NCBI GenBank assembly: GCA_045807945.1
Contig: JBJMGI010000090.1
Location: 1-33,227 of the forward strand
Direction: 5' to 3'
Source of the DNA: CAVQGF01 sp045807945
GTDB taxonomy: Bacteria > Acidobacteriota > Terriglobia > Terriglobales > Acidobacteriaceae
DNA length: 33,227 nucleotides
Shown here: positions 31,470 through 33,227 of the stretch, piece by piece
Layout: each line of letters starts with the position of its first letter
How positions within the stretch are numbered: position 1 is the first letter of the stretch
Notes under the pieces: model-generated
Told to the model about the DNA's origin: nothing
Database searches by the model: none
What the model saw: only the letters and a program-made list of their open reading frames with translations
Position numbers and translations under genes: made by a program

Positions 31470-31491
31470 GCACAGCCGAGGACGGCTGTGC
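31470..31491. repeat. Hairpin between accD and folC
   Basis: A 9-bp perfect stem GCACAGCCG/CGGCTGTGC with a 4-nt loop lies 11 nt before the folC ATG. It lacks a T tract, so it is more likely a palindromic repeat or attenuating/processing hairpin than a terminator. Confidence 0.6.
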
Positions 31492-31510
31492 CACACATCA
31501 GTTTCGGAGC

Positions 31511-32380
31511 CTAATTGACGACCATGAAGTCGAGGGCGCGGGAGATGAAGTTCTTCATCTCCTTGCGATGGACCACCGCGTCAAGCATGCCGTGCTCGAG
31601 CAGGAACTCGGAGCGCTGGAAGCCCTCAGGCAATTTCTGGCGGATGGTCTGCTCGATCACGCGCGGGCCGGCGAAACCGATGAGCGCCCCCGGCTCGGCG
31701 ATGTTCAAATCTCCAAGCATCGCGAATGATGCGGTGACGCCGCCGGTGGTGGGATCTGTGAGCACAGAGATGTACGGAACCACGGCTTCGTCCAAGCGTG
31801 CGAGCGCGGCGGAGATCTTGGCCATTTGCATCAGTGATGCGACGCCTTCCATCATGCGCGCGCCGCCCGAGGCGGAGACGATGATCAGCGGCTTGCGTTG
31901 TTCAGTAGCGCGTTCGATGGCGCGGGTGATGGCCTCGCCGACGACCGAGCCCATACTGCCGCCGATGAAGGAATATTCCATCGCGCTGACGATCACGTCG
32001 CGTCCGTTGAGCTTGCCTTCGGCGTTGACTACGGCATCTTTCAATCCGGTGGCGGATTGCGTCTGACGCAGGCGATCTTTGTAAGCACGGGTATCAGTAA
32101 ATTTCAGCGGGTCGGTCGATGCGAGATTGAAATCGAAGACGGTGTAGAAATCGTCGCGGTCGGTGCCAGGCTCGCCGCCATCGAGCAGCAACGCCAGCCG
32201 GTCGTGCGAGTCAATGCGGAAGTGGCGCTCGCATTTCGTGCATACGTTCCAGTTGGCATCGAGATCTTTTTTCCAGATGACCTGGCGGCAATCGTCGCAC
32301 TTCACCCACAGGCCCTCGGTGCGGACGCGCTTCTCCGCCGTGGATTCGATCTCGTTATTTTCGCGCTTGAACCAGGACAT
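31511..32380 (-). CDS. accD: Acetyl-CoA carboxylase carboxyltransferase subunit beta AccD
   Basis: A 289-residue protein with an N-terminal four-cysteine zinc ribbon (Cys28, Cys31, Cys47, Cys50), followed by the crotonase-like carboxyltransferase core. Signatures are GGSMGSVVGE, SASGGARMMEG, DPTTGGVTASFAMLGD and GFAGPRVIEQT. With AccA it moves the carboxyl group from carboxybiotin to acetyl-CoA, the first step of fatty acid synthesis. folC follows 51 bp later, a common pairing, and plsC after that, so a lipid/folate operon is likely. accA is not in this window. Confidence 0.96.
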   Translation of the reverse strand: MSWFKRENNEIESTAEKRVRTEGLWVKCDDCRQVIWKKDLDANWNVCTKCERHFRIDSHDRLALLLDGGEPGTDRDDFYTVFDFNLASTDPLKFTDTRAYKDRLRQTQSATGLKDAVVNAEGKLNGRDVIVSAMEYSFIGGSMGSVVGEAITRAIERATEQRKPLIIVSASGGARMMEGVASLMQMAKISAALARLDEAVVPYISVLTDPTTGGVTASFAMLGDLNIAEPGALIGFAGPRVIEQTIRQKLPEGFQRSEFLLEHGMLDAVVHRKEMKNFISRALDFMVVN

Positions 32381-32453
32381 AGGGTCAGTTGCTAGTTGTT
32401 AGTTGCTGGTTGAAGTCAAAGGCAACGGCAAATGCTTAACATTCGGCAAAAGC
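32381..32453. other. Short intergenic gap with TAGTTGC-type repeats
   Basis: About 30 bases consist of overlapping GTTGCTAGTTGTTAGTTGC units (32386-32411). The remainder shows nothing specific. Confidence 0.5.
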
Positions 32454-32990
32454 TCAGTATTCAATGCCGCGCTGCGCTAGCACGCCCTTCTCATACGCGT
32501 GCTTCACTTGTTTCATCTCGGTGACCGTGTCGGCAATCTCAACGATGGACGGATGCGCGTTGCGTCCCGTCAATATTACATGCACCTGCTCTGGTTTGCC
32601 CTTTAGCGCGGCGACGACCTTTGCGGGGTCGAGCATCTTGTAACCGATAGCGTAATTGATCTCGTCGAGGATGATGAGGTCCCATTCGCCGGAGTGGATG
32701 GCCTTCTCGGCTTCGTTCCATGCTTCTTCCACCATGCGCACATCTTCGGGATCCGTTTCCGCGCCGCCGACCTTCACGAAGCCGCGTCCCATCTGCTTCA
32801 TCACCCAGTTGCCGCCGAAGGATTTCACCGCATCGAGCTCGCCGTAGTGCCAGGAACCCTTGAGGAATTGCAGCATTAGGACCTTCATTCCGTTTCCCAC
32901 GGCGCGTAGGGCCGTGCCCATGGCAGCCGTGGTCTTGCCCTTGCCGGGGCCGGTGTTCACGATGATCAGGCCTTTGCGTTCGTCTGCCAA
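32454..32990 (-). CDS. cobO: Cob(I)yrinic acid a,c-diamide adenosyltransferase (CobO/BtuR family)
   Basis: A 178-residue P-loop protein with NTGPGKGKTTAA (12-23), LQFLKGSWHYGE, LIILDEINYAI (Walker B) and ILTGRNAHP, the standard CobA/CobO/BtuR pattern. It adds the 5'-deoxyadenosyl group to reduced corrinoids, giving adenosylcobalamin precursors. No other cobalamin genes are near, so it may serve salvage. The TTG start follows the rlmH stop with no spacing (TAATTG), indicating coupling with rlmH. Confidence 0.94.
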   Translation of the reverse strand: MADERKGLIIVNTGPGKGKTTAAMGTALRAVGNGMKVLMLQFLKGSWHYGELDAVKSFGGNWVMKQMGRGFVKVGGAETDPEDVRMVEEAWNEAEKAIHSGEWDLIILDEINYAIGYKMLDPAKVVAALKGKPEQVHVILTGRNAHPSIVEIADTVTEMKQVKHAYEKGVLAQRGIEY

Positions 32991-33227
32991 TTATTTGTGT
33001 CCCGCGTGGTACGGATGTCCCTTGAGGATTGTAAATGCCCTATAGAGCTGTTCGAGCAGGACGACGCGGGCGAGTTCGTGGCTCAGGGTCATCTTGCCGA
33101 AGGAGACGACAAGGTCGGCGGCATCGCGGGTGGACTGCGCAAAGCCGTCGGCCGGTCCGATGGCGAAAATCACGTTCTGCGCGCCGCGCTCCTGCTGCGC
33201 ACTGAGCAGCTCGGCAAATTCTTCGGA
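32991..33227 (-). CDS. rlmH: 23S rRNA (pseudouridine1915-N3)-methyltransferase RlmH, partial
   Basis: The 5' part lies beyond the window. The visible 78 codons hold the SPOUT knot region NVIFAIGPADGF and the strongly conserved LSHELARVVLLEQLYRAF and HPYHAGHK end of RlmH. It methylates pseudouridine 1915 in helix 69 of 23S rRNA using SAM. The stop codon is followed directly by the cobO start. Confidence 0.92.
   Translation of the reverse strand, partial: SEEFAELLSAQQERGAQNVIFAIGPADGFAQSTRDAADLVVSFGKMTLSHELARVVLLEQLYRAFTILKGHPYHAGHK

Noticed and set aside
1..33227. CRISPR array, prophage or defence island
   Set aside because: No regularly spaced repeats, integrase, phage structural genes or defence signatures were found; the mobile content is limited to RayT/REP units and small repeats.

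Overview
The window is a gene-dense, visibly GC-rich chromosomal segment of a Gram-negative bacterium: lpxC (lipid A), accD, plsC, an HU gene, a lipoprotein with a lipobox and many signal peptides are present. My best guess is Acidobacteriota (Koribacter/Terriglobia type). This rests on the style of the gene set: degraded RayT/REP units, Asp-box and amidohydrolase secreted proteins, DUF5670 and BON proteins, and parABS beside mnmE/rsmG. No marker gene proves it. No prophage, CRISPR array, integrase or defence island is visible. The mobile content is two broken REP-associated tyrosine transposase units and small dispersed palindromic repeats.

Layout. 1-67: 3' end of hslU with a terminator shared with a small basic protein gene, then tRNA-Arg(UCG). 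575-2343 (minus): BON/TPR membrane protein, DUF5670 mini-protein and hemerythrin. 2440-7864 (plus): polytopic membrane protein, FnIII lipoprotein, methyltransferase, FAH-family hydrolase, small membrane protein and transaldolase. 7938-8505: RayT/REP unit 1 (frameshifted). 8684-10976: small membrane protein and a split DsbD-like operon (ccdA, tlpA, dsbD-alpha). 11006-12076 (minus): Asp-box propeller. 12192-17472: mnmE, a racemase gene, rsmG, a 630-bp intergenic region with two parS sites, parA and parB. 17565-20618: secreted Xaa-Pro peptidase, secreted amidohydrolase and an H1-like mini-protein. 20624-22361 (minus): S41 protease and HU. 22711-26385: glutamine amidotransferase, RayT/REP unit 2 (frameshifted), SDR, an unknown protein and a LolA-like protein. 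26530-29274: lpxC, ceramidase-like protein, folK. 29271-33227 (minus): plsC, folC, accD, cobO and rlmH (cut by the window edge).

Themes. Chromosome segregation (parABS), tRNA/rRNA modification (mnmE, rsmG, rlmH), envelope lipids (lpxC, accD, plsC), folate (folK, folC) and extracytoplasmic thiol chemistry are housekeeping clusters, interspersed with secreted hydrolases. Many plus-strand genes carry a -10-like hexamer only 6-12 nt before the start codon and no Shine-Dalgarno sequence, so leaderless transcription looks common. The most unusual signals are this leaderless pattern, a possible branched RNA fold before lpxC, the duplicated mnmE 3' end flanking the racemase gene, and a dispersed repeat lying in frame inside folC.
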